Below are positions 57,433 to 64,000 of a stretch of 64,000 bases of DNA, piece by piece. Where the stretch lies: contig CAYXYU010000003.1 of the NCBI GenBank assembly GCA_964469525.1, positions 124,001-188,000 on the forward strand. The letters are read 5' to 3'. Every line of letters starts with the position of its first letter. The stretch's first letter is position 1. Origin of the DNA: JABDCD01 sp964469525. GTDB taxonomy: Bacteria > Pseudomonadota > Alphaproteobacteria > Rickettsiales > SXRF01. The notes below the pieces were generated by a model. That model was not told where the DNA came from and ran no database searches. It was given only the letters and a program-made list of their open reading frames with translations. Both the position numbers and the translations under genes were made by a program.

Positions 57433-60400
57433 TCTGGTTCTGTTTTCCGGCGTTCTTCTCGATTTCCACCGCCCAGTAAGGACGCGTATAGGCGCGCGGC
57501 ACGTTCTCGAAACATTCGAAACAGGCGCCCATGCGGTAATAGATGGGATCGTAGATTTCAGGAATGCCGCGCAATTTAGTTACATCATCGCGCAGTATGT
57601 GTGACGGTTTTTCTTCATCCCATGAATCACGAAATTGTTCGGCGAGTTTCTGGCGTGCTTCATGGATATGCGCTCGCGAACTTTGGATCTGCGTTTTCAG
57701 TGCGGCGGGTAACGCTTCGATGAGCTTTTGCTGAATCTCCAGTGCGCCCATATGCTCAACATCCGGCGGTGCTTTTTCTGCGATCCGGCTATGCAGCTTC
57801 AGCAGTACCTTCGCCACCTTCTGGTATTCGAGATCGACTTGCGCCATTGCATGCTTGGCCAGGTTATTTTTCTGGAACCAGTCGAGGCTTGCCAGCCATG
57901 CCATCTTGGCTTTGTGCAACGCTTCTCTTTCCTTTCCTTCCGTCGCCTGACGGCAATTCTCCTGTAAGATTTTCATCTCACGGGTGCCCGCAGCCCATGT
58001 TTCGATTGTTGCCTGATTGGCGCAGACGATATGGTTGTCGATAGGCGGTTGCGCGTCTTTATGCTGACGCTGCACATTGAGATAGCGCCATGCCGTGTCC
58101 ATATCGGCCATGGCGATGCCGAAGGTGGCGCGGTTGATGACGTCCTGCGCCTTGGGGTCATGCAGGTAAAGGTCGAGCAGCGGCTGGATGTCTTCTTTGC
58201 CACTTAAAATTTCATCGGCATGCAGGAATTTGCTGACGCCGTAATACATCGAGGCGCAGCTGCCCGACGTGTTCAGCGCCGCGCCGTAGCCGATGGCGCG
58301 CAGCTTCTCGACATCGACCGCGGGCGGGTATTTCTCCTTAGGATGAGTCGAGGCGCCGCTTCCATTCTTCTCCTCGATACGATTCATCGGCCGTGCGGCG
58401 TAGGACGTCAGCTTGACGAACTTGTCGGCGGAGAAGGCCAGCATGCAGGCGAATTCCGGCGCCGTGTAGAGCTTCTGATACATAACCATGCAATCGCCGC
58501 AGCGGGAGCCGGTATCCTTGTCCCATGTGTCAGGCTGGGTAGGAAACCCGGCGAGATTGCCGAGATTGAGCTGAGCCAGCCGGCGGCGCTCCTGCTCGCT
58601 GCGCCGCTCCACCGCGCCTGGGAGCTCCAGCATGCGCCGCACGAAGCGGCTCATGGTCAGGATGCTTTTATGCGCGATACTGCCGGCGGTCTGGCGCATC
58701 GAGCGGCCCTGCGTCGTTTCGAAAGCGGTGGAAACCGGCTGGCTGCGGTGGATGCCGCCGCCCGAGCCGGTGTAATCGACCAGCAGCACCGGCGTTTTCC
58801 AGTTCAGCATCTCTTCGCGCAGGTGTTCGATGGCCTGCTGCGTCAGCGCCGCCCCGGCGGGTCCCGCCGATTTCATGATGTCGCTGCCCGCGAACATCAT
58901 CATCTTGGTGTGGCGGATTTCCCTTTCTTCATCGCCTTCCTTCAGCGCGATGTTATAGGCGCGCTTGACATCGGCGACGGTCAAGCGGTCGTAGTGCGGC
59001 TCAGGAGACAGCGCATATTTTTCTCTTATCTGCTTCCGGCGTGCGGTTAGCTCTTCCTCGGAAAGCAATCCGTCTTCTTTAAGTGCCTGCTCAAGTGCTT
59101 CTTTAATCTGCTCCTTGCGGGCCTCCAGTTCTGAATATGAAAGGACATGCCCGGTTTTATCCTTTGCCAAAAGTTTGGAGTCTTCACGCCACAACGACCG
59201 GCTATCTTGGCCGATGGTGGCATGGTGCGTGGCGAAATGCGGATTGTCATAGGCTTCCTTCAGCATCTTGGCACTGTCCAGCACGGCCTCGCGGTGCTCG
59301 ACCAGCGGCACGATCTCCACCCGCTTGCCGGCCGGCGGCGGTACCGGCTCCACCAGCTTGAGCTGGGCGAAGGCTTCCAGTATGTCGGTAGCGTTGCGGC
59401 ATTCGGCGATCAGGTAATGCGGGATGGCTTCCGGATTCTCCGCCGCCAGCTTCATGCCGGCCAGGGTTTCGTACAGGTCGCTGCCGCGTTGCCCTGCCGT
59501 CGGCTTTTGGTTTTCCAGATACTGCGCAACCGCCTGGCGAAGCCTATCCCCTTGCTCCCCCGCCAGCGCGTCCAGCAAACTCTCCGCCGTCTGCTTGCGA
59601 TCCGTACCTTTCGGAATCAGCGCCGCCACTTCCGGAAGATCGCGCACCTGCTGCATCACTTGCTCATGCATCGTCGCGTTCTCACGAATCTGCGAGCGCA
59701 GGGCGCAGCTGCCGAAGCAATGCATCTGCGCCGCCAGCACATCGAGCTGGGAGAGGACCTTGCTGCCATTGTAGGAAGGAAAACGGACCTTTTTGATGCC
59801 ATGCACGGTTTCCAATGCCTGCACCATTTCTTCCGTGGAAGCGAAGGGCTTGGCATTGGTATGCGCATAGATGGTAACGGTTCTGGCAATTTCCGGTTTT
59901 TTCTCAGCCTGCGTGCCGTTTTCGTGCGTGATGTAATGCTGAAGGAATTTTCCGCCTACCGTATCTCCCTCGCCATTCGGGCGCAGTTTTTCCGGGATGC
60001 CGTTAAGAATGCGGGCCAGGATTATGTGCAGCTGGTCGCATGCCTGCCTCTGATCTTTTGAAGGAGAAGATTCTTCTAAAGCGGATAAAAGTTCGGCTAT
60101 CTTAACCGCATATTGCATCGCCATCAGATGGCGGTTCTGCTCAATGCCGTAGCGCAGCATCTCCTCGGTCATGTCTGGTTTGCTGTCGCGGTCGCCTGGT
60201 GACCAGGTATAGGCTTCGAGCAGCCGCCCGAAATGCCGCAGCTCATCATGCGTCAGGGGTTGCGTGTTACGCGCGCCGCTGCGTATGGCGGGATCAAGGA
60301 TCGCCTGCATCATATGCGGTACAGCGTTGAAGGTAAGTTCGGACATCTCGATGCTGCGGTTGATCTCGTGCGGAATGACCATGGATTTGTCTTCCGGCTT

Positions 60401-60958
60401 CATCGTTTCGTATAGGCGCCACATCTGTTGCAGAATGTTCCCGTCACGCTTCAAGTCGAGATGGAGGGCGGAGCCGGTAAATAATTGTGAAGTCTCCTCA
60501 ATGGCATGATGCAGCGCGATTTCGGCGCTGATGGCATCGCGGGGAAGTGTTTCGGTGGGGTGCGGCGTCTGTACGATCCCTTTTTTATAAAGCGGGATAA
60601 GGTTCAGCAGCTTGCGGTAAAAGCTTTCGTTTTTATTGCGCGCAGACTGCTCGAAGAGATCATCCAGGCCATTATATTTGTGCTTGTCCGGGTTGATGGA
60701 GTGCATGTTGCCGGCAACATCGCAGGCGCAGCGCGTAACGATCTCGCTGAACATCTGCCACTTCGGGTCTTTTTCACCTACCTCACTCGCATTGATACGT
60801 AAGAAAGTATTGAGCAGGTGTTGCGCCACCAGTTCACCGTTGGTGGCGGCAAGGCGTCGGTTATTAACCGTCTGCCGGTAGGTCTCATTTTTTTTTTGGC
60901 GCCTCTCCCGCTCGGGAAGCTCAGGATCCATGGCGGGGGTTCTTACGGAGTCATTCAT
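57422..60958 (-). CDS. Highly divergent phosphoenolpyruvate carboxylase homologue
   Basis: 1178 residues, much longer than the usual 880-930. Collinear PEPC motifs: QTPHPTE with H133 (catalytic His region), GDRDSKPDMT (255-264), HCFGSCALRSQIREN (413-427), HYLIAECRNATDILEA near 514, IVPLVEHRE with metal-ligand position E554, FAGSDIMKSAG with D693 and K696, GGGIHR with R738 near the R587 position, AARPMNR and LRAIGYGAALNTS near the C-terminus. Altered: the HGRGGSxGRGG loop reads DYTGSGGGIHRSQ, so one PEP-binding arginine is missing, and E554 and D693 are 139 residues apart instead of about 37 because of a charged helical insertion near 585-660. Activity is uncertain. No ribosome-binding site seen. 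Confidence 0.75.
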   Translation of the reverse strand: MNDSVRTPAMDPELPERERRQKKNETYRQTVNNRRLAATNGELVAQHLLNTFLRINASEVGEKDPKWQMFSEIVTRCACDVAGNMHSINPDKHKYNGLDDLFEQSARNKNESFYRKLLNLIPLYKKGIVQTPHPTETLPRDAISAEIALHHAIEETSQLFTGSALHLDLKRDGNILQQMWRLYETMKPEDKSMVIPHEINRSIEMSELTFNAVPHMMQAILDPAIRSGARNTQPLTHDELRHFGRLLEAYTWSPGDRDSKPDMTEEMLRYGIEQNRHLMAMQYAVKIAELLSALEESSPSKDQRQACDQLHIILARILNGIPEKLRPNGEGDTVGGKFLQHYITHENGTQAEKKPEIARTVTIYAHTNAKPFASTEEMVQALETVHGIKKVRFPSYNGSKVLSQLDVLAAQMHCFGSCALRSQIRENATMHEQVMQQVRDLPEVAALIPKGTDRKQTAESLLDALAGEQGDRLRQAVAQYLENQKPTAGQRGSDLYETLAGMKLAAENPEAIPHYLIAECRNATDILEAFAQLKLVEPVPPPAGKRVEIVPLVEHREAVLDSAKMLKEAYDNPHFATHHATIGQDSRSLWREDSKLLAKDKTGHVLSYSELEARKEQIKEALEQALKEDGLLSEEELTARRKQIREKYALSPEPHYDRLTVADVKRAYNIALKEGDEEREIRHTKMMMFAGSDIMKSAGPAGAALTQQAIEHLREEMLNWKTPVLLVDYTGSGGGIHRSQPVSTAFETTQGRSMRQTAGSIAHKSILTMSRFVRRMLELPGAVERRSEQERRRLAQLNLGNLAGFPTQPDTWDKDTGSRCGDCMVMYQKLYTAPEFACMLAFSADKFVKLTSYAARPMNRIEEKNGSGASTHPKEKYPPAVDVEKLRAIGYGAALNTSGSCASMYYGVSKFLHADEILSGKEDIQPLLDLYLHDPKAQDVINRATFGIAMADMDTAWRYLNVQRQHKDAQPPIDNHIVCANQATIETWAAGTREMKILQENCRQATEGKEREALHKAKMAWLASLDWFQKNNLAKHAMAQVDLEYQKVAKVLLKLHSRIAEKAPPDVEHMGALEIQQKLIEALPAALKTQIQSSRAHIHEARQKLAEQFRDSWDEEKPSHILRDDVTKLRGIPEIYDPIYYRMGACFECFENVPRAYTRPYWAVEIEKNAGKQNQISG

Positions 60959-61034
60959 GAAAGCAGTATAGCAAGGAGATTAATGAAAGGTAACCCTTCC
61001 TTGCATCAGACAATATTATTAATTTAACAGGTAG

Positions 61035-61949
61035 TTATCCTAACTCCCGATGAATCATCGTGCCCGCGCCGTACTTGGTGAAGGTCTCCAAAAGCAGCAC
61101 GTGCGCCAGGCGGCCGTCCAGTATATGCGCCGCCTCGGTGTCGTTTTCGAGGGCGTGGATGCAGGTCTCGAGCTTGGGGATCATGCCGCCGGTGATGGTG
61201 CCGTCCTTGGCCAGTTTCCTGGCTTCGTTCAGGCTCATCTCGCTGATCAGTTCGCCGTTCTTGTCGAGCACGCCCGCCACGTCGGTCAGGATCATCAGCT
61301 TGGCGGCGGCGAGCGCGGCGGCCATCGCGCCGGCCACCGTGTCGGCATTGATGTTGTAGGTCTCGCCCTTCTCGCCGATGCCGATCGGCGCGATGACCGG
61401 GATAATGTCGGATTCGGCGAATTCCTGCAGGATGGTCGGGTTGATGCGCACCGGTTCGCCAACAAAGCCGAGATCGAGGATTTTTTCGATGTTCGAATCC
61501 GGGTCACGCACGGTGCGCCGTACTTTGCGCGCCTCGATCAGCTGGCCATCCTTGCCCGAAATGCCGATGGCGGTACCGCCGGCGGCGTTGATCTCCGAGA
61601 CGATCTGCTTGTTGATGGAGCCGGAAAGCACCATCTCGACGATCTCGACGGTGGCCGAATCGGTGACACGCAGCCCATCGATGAACGAGCTCTGGATCTT
61701 GAGCCGCTCAAGCATCCTGCCGATCTGCGGGCCGCCGCCATGCACGACGATGGGGTTGATGCCCACCTGCTTTAAAAGCACGATGTCCTCAGCGAACTTG
61801 CGCGCCAGCGCATCATCGCCCATGGCATGCCCGCCATACTTGATGACAAAGGTCTCGTCGGCGAACTGGCGCATGTAGGGCAGGGCTTCCGACAGCGTCG
61901 CCGCCGTCTTGAGCCAGGCATCGGGTGTTTTGAGCTGCTTGGTCTTCAT
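61035..61949 (-). CDS. argB: Acetylglutamate kinase
   Basis: 304 residues of the amino-acid-kinase fold; second step of arginine synthesis. FVIKYGGHAMGDD (about 34-46), IVVHGGGPQIGRML near 67, GISGKDGQLIEARKV near 128, YNINADTVAGAMAAALAA near 200 and ITGGMIPKLETCIHAL near 255 are typical. Start chosen at the ATG overlapping the engB stop (ATGA); the frame is open into engB but not meaningful. An N-terminal extension (KTPDAWLKTAATLSEALPY) is the feature of arginine-sensitive hexameric enzymes, so feedback inhibition is likely. Confidence 0.95.
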   Translation of the reverse strand: MKTKQLKTPDAWLKTAATLSEALPYMRQFADETFVIKYGGHAMGDDALARKFAEDIVLLKQVGINPIVVHGGGPQIGRMLERLKIQSSFIDGLRVTDSATVEIVEMVLSGSINKQIVSEINAAGGTAIGISGKDGQLIEARKVRRTVRDPDSNIEKILDLGFVGEPVRINPTILQEFAESDIIPVIAPIGIGEKGETYNINADTVAGAMAAALAAAKLMILTDVAGVLDKNGELISEMSLNEARKLAKDGTITGGMIPKLETCIHALENDTEAAHILDGRLAHVLLLETFTKYGAGTMIHRELG

Positions 61950-62563
61950 GCGTATCCTGTTTCGGCGAAAGCCAGTAATTCTTCCTGCAGCATTTCCAGC
62001 CCCTGCTTGCTCACGGAACTGGTGGCAACCGCCAGCGGGTGCGCGGCCGCGTGCGATTGTATCGTTTTTGTAAGGCTTTGCAATATGTCGCTTAAGGCCC
62101 CGGTTTTCAGCGCATCGCTCTTGGTCAGGACCAGCTGGAAGCTCACCGCCGACTCGTCGAGCAGCTCCATGAAAGCCTCGTCCACCGGCATGACGCCGCG
62201 CCTGGCGTCGATCAGCAGGCATGCGCGCTTGAGGCTCGGCCGGCCGGATAGGTAGCTTTTGATCAGCGTATCCCACTCGCCTTTTTTCTCTTTGGATACC
62301 TTGGCATAGCCGTAGCCCGGCATGTCGACCAGCATCAGCCGGTCGCCCAGGCTGAAGAAGTTCAGCTGCTTGGTGTGGCCTGGATTCTGCGAGGTCTTGG
62401 CCAGCGTCTTCTGCCCGACCAGCGCGTTGACCAGCGATGATTTGCCGACGTTGGAGCGGCCAATAAAGGCGATCTCCGGCAGGCTCACGGGCGGTAGCGA
62501 GGCGATGCTCGCCGCCCCGGCGACGAAGCGGCAAGGGCTTTGGAAAAGAGGGTTATGCCCCAT
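61946..62563 (-). CDS. engB: Ribosome biogenesis GTPase EngB/YsxC
   Basis: 205-residue small GTPase for late 50S assembly and linked to cell division. G1 FIGRSNVGKSSLVNAL (33-48), G2 region NPGHTKQLNFF, G3 VDMPGYGYAKVS, G4 TKSD. Complete. Start overlaps the yidC 3' end by 11 bases and its stop overlaps argB, giving the alphaproteobacterial yidC-engB-argB order. Confidence 0.95.
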   Translation of the reverse strand: MGHNPLFQSPCRFVAGAASIASLPPVSLPEIAFIGRSNVGKSSLVNALVGQKTLAKTSQNPGHTKQLNFFSLGDRLMLVDMPGYGYAKVSKEKKGEWDTLIKSYLSGRPSLKRACLLIDARRGVMPVDEAFMELLDESAVSFQLVLTKSDALKTGALSDILQSLTKTIQSHAAAHPLAVATSSVSKQGLEMLQEELLAFAETGYA

Positions 62564-64000
62564 GAGAGGCTTTGGATTTCTTCTCCGCCTGCGCTTGACG
62601 CCGGGTAATCCAGTGCTGCTGCAGGATGGAGAGCACGTTGCTCCAGGTCCAGTACACCACCAGCCCGGCCGGCATCTTGGCGAAGATGAACAGGAAGAGG
62701 TAAGGCATCCATTTGAGCATCATGGCCTGCACCGGGTCGGTCGGCTTCGGCTGCTGCCGCATCTGGATGATCATGGTGACGGTATAGAGGATCGGCCAGA
62801 TGCCCAGATGCAGCCAGTTCGGCGCCTCCCACGGCAGCAGCCCGAACAGCGTGAACAGGTTCGAGGGGTCGGGTTCCGACAAATCATGCACCCAGCCGAA
62901 GAACGGCGCGTGGCGCATTTCGATGGTTACCGACAGTAGGCGGTAGAGCGCGAAGAACACCGGCATCTGCAGGAGTATCGGCAGGCAGCCGGAGGCGGGA
63001 TTTACCTTCTCGCGCTTGTAGAGCGCCATCATTTCCTTGTTCATCGCCATCGGGTCGCTGGAATGGCGCTCGCGGATCTTTAGCATCTCCGGCTGCAGCC
63101 GGCGCATCTGCGCGGCGGCCTTGTAGGATTTGTTGGCGAGCGGAAACAGCAGCAGTTTGACCACGATAGTCAACAGCATGATGGCGATGCCGAAATTGCC
63201 GATATGCTGATAGAAATAATCGAGCAGCAGGAACATCGGCTTGGCGAGGAAATACAGCATGCCGAAATCGATGGCCCGGTCGAACAGCGGGATGGGCGGC
63301 TGCTGCGAATCGCCCTCGGCATAGGAGTCGATGATGCTGACCACTTTGGCGCCTGCGAACAGGCGCATGCGGTATTCGTCACTGCCGCCTGCCGCTACGG
63401 TCTGCGGGTTGCCGAGGTAATCCACCTGATAGCGGTTTAACCCCCCGCGCGTGTAGTGGCTGAAGGTGGTCTTGTATTCGCCGGTCGGCGGAATCAGCGC
63501 CGACATCCAGTATTTATCGGTGATGCCAAGCCAGCTGGTGCGGGTGAGATAGGTTTTCTTATTTTCATCGCGCAGCTCATCGTAGCCGACCTCCTCGAGC
63601 GCCTCGCCGATCATCCCGACCGGACCTTCATGCCATAGCCCATAATGATTCGGCTGCTCCTGATGGGCGCGGTTGATATAGGCATAAGGCAGAACGTCGA
63701 TGCTTTGTCCCGTGTGATTCTCAACGCGCTGCGTGATGCTGAACATGTAATAGCGGTCGAGCGATATGGCGAGTACGAAGGTGACGCCGCTGCCATTGTC
63801 CCAGCGCAGGGTGACGGTATCGCCTGGCGCCAGCACCGGCTTATCGGCCTGCCACATACTGTTGCTATCGGGCACTCTGACTGTGTTGTCCGAGGAGAGC
63901 CAGCCCACTTCTGCGAAATATGCCTGCTCGCCGCCATTGGGAGAAAACAGCGTGACCTCGCGGCTTGCCGGATCCAGCGTCTCGCGGTATTCGGCCAGCG
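62553..64000 (-). CDS. yidC: Membrane protein insertase YidC, N-terminus beyond window
   Basis: C-terminal 482 codons of YidC; the frame stays open to the window edge, so the N-terminal signal anchor is missing. The periplasmic beta-sandwich is present (TLFSPNGGEQAYFAEVGWLSS in outline, DNGSGVTFVLAISLDRYYMF, EEVGYDELRDENKKTYL), followed by the conserved insertase core: MLLTIVVKLLLFPLANKSYKAAAQMRRLQPEM in outline, NPASGCLPILLQMPVFFALYRLL, and the last helices ending AEKKSKASHGA. Inserts proteins into the inner membrane with or without Sec. Confidence 0.95.
   Translation of the reverse strand, partial: LAEYRETLDPASREVTLFSPNGGEQAYFAEVGWLSSDNTVRVPDSNSMWQADKPVLAPGDTVTLRWDNGSGVTFVLAISLDRYYMFSITQRVENHTGQSIDVLPYAYINRAHQEQPNHYGLWHEGPVGMIGEALEEVGYDELRDENKKTYLTRTSWLGITDKYWMSALIPPTGEYKTTFSHYTRGGLNRYQVDYLGNPQTVAAGGSDEYRMRLFAGAKVVSIIDSYAEGDSQQPPIPLFDRAIDFGMLYFLAKPMFLLLDYFYQHIGNFGIAIMLLTIVVKLLLFPLANKSYKAAAQMRRLQPEMLKIRERHSSDPMAMNKEMMALYKREKVNPASGCLPILLQMPVFFALYRLLSVTIEMRHAPFFGWVHDLSEPDPSNLFTLFGLLPWEAPNWLHLGIWPILYTVTMIIQMRQQPKPTDPVQAMMLKWMPYLFLFIFAKMPAGLVVYWTWSNVLSILQQHWITRRQAQAEKKSKASHGA

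Noticed and set aside
1..64000. CRISPR arrays, IS elements, prophage or restriction-modification genes
   Set aside because: No regularly spaced repeats, transposase, integrase, terminase or methylase/nuclease pair was recognised anywhere in the window.

Overview
The window looks like part of the chromosome of a free-living or facultatively host-associated alphaproteobacterium, probably from a draft or metagenome assembly, since there is a 10-N scaffold gap at 31106-31115. The placement rests on gene order: rplU-rpmA-obgE-proB-proA-nadD-rsfS-rlmH leading into gpmI-envC-ctpA-yibQ-rppH, zapA-6S RNA-fau, and yidC-engB-argB, with coq7 (ubiquinone) also present. Most genes are GC-rich. Several segments (DUF2339 gene, the 48.3-49.6 kb orphan, the middle of gpmI) are visibly AT-richer.

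Layout. 0-6 kb: a tightly overlapping plus-strand cluster for a CDP-6-deoxy, probably C-methylated, surface sugar (rfbF, rfbG, C-methyltransferase, acyltransferase, epimerase, second acyltransferase, glycosyltransferase). 6-8.3 kb: a CPA2 cation/proton antiporter and a GNAT acetyltransferase. 8.26-17.94 kb: a 9.57-kb unit bounded by 106-bp direct repeats of the 3' half of tRNA-Ser(CGA) plus its terminator. It holds one six-gene minus-strand operon: universal stress protein, P-type ATPase, an acetate kinase fused to a PduL-type phosphotransacylase, FabI, an MscS/YbdG channel and a second CPA2 antiporter. 18-33.8 kb: FAD/Rieske oxidoreductase, then the housekeeping run from rplU to rppH and two small membrane proteins. 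34-38.7 kb: a second acetate module of different design (Pta/Ptb-type transacylase, short acetate kinase, P-type ATPase) preceded by a perfect FNR/FixK-type palindrome. 38.8-46.6 kb: DUF2339 protein, tRNA-Leu(CAA), dsbB, coq7, and a secretin/ABC-2-like permease/helical-repeat protein/membrane-anchored AraC locus. 46.6-54.4 kb: a flavin oxidoreductase, two unrecognised proteins, polA and a carboxylesterase. 54.7-57.4 kb: zapA, 6S RNA, fau, YmdB-like phosphoesterase, yaaA. 57.4-64 kb: a strongly divergent PEP-carboxylase homologue, argB, engB and the C-terminal part of yidC.

The observations I rate highest are: the integrase-less tRNA-Ser unit carrying an AckA-PduL fusion; the recurrence of acetate kinase with a P-type ATPase in two independently built operons, one with an oxygen-type promoter box; RPE-like palindromes inserted in frame in polA and at the divergent polA/esterase starts; the divergent PEP carboxylase with a roughly 100-residue insertion inside its catalytic core; and rsfS, which appears to start with AUA behind an ideal ribosome-binding site. 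No CRISPR array, IS transposase or integrase was seen.
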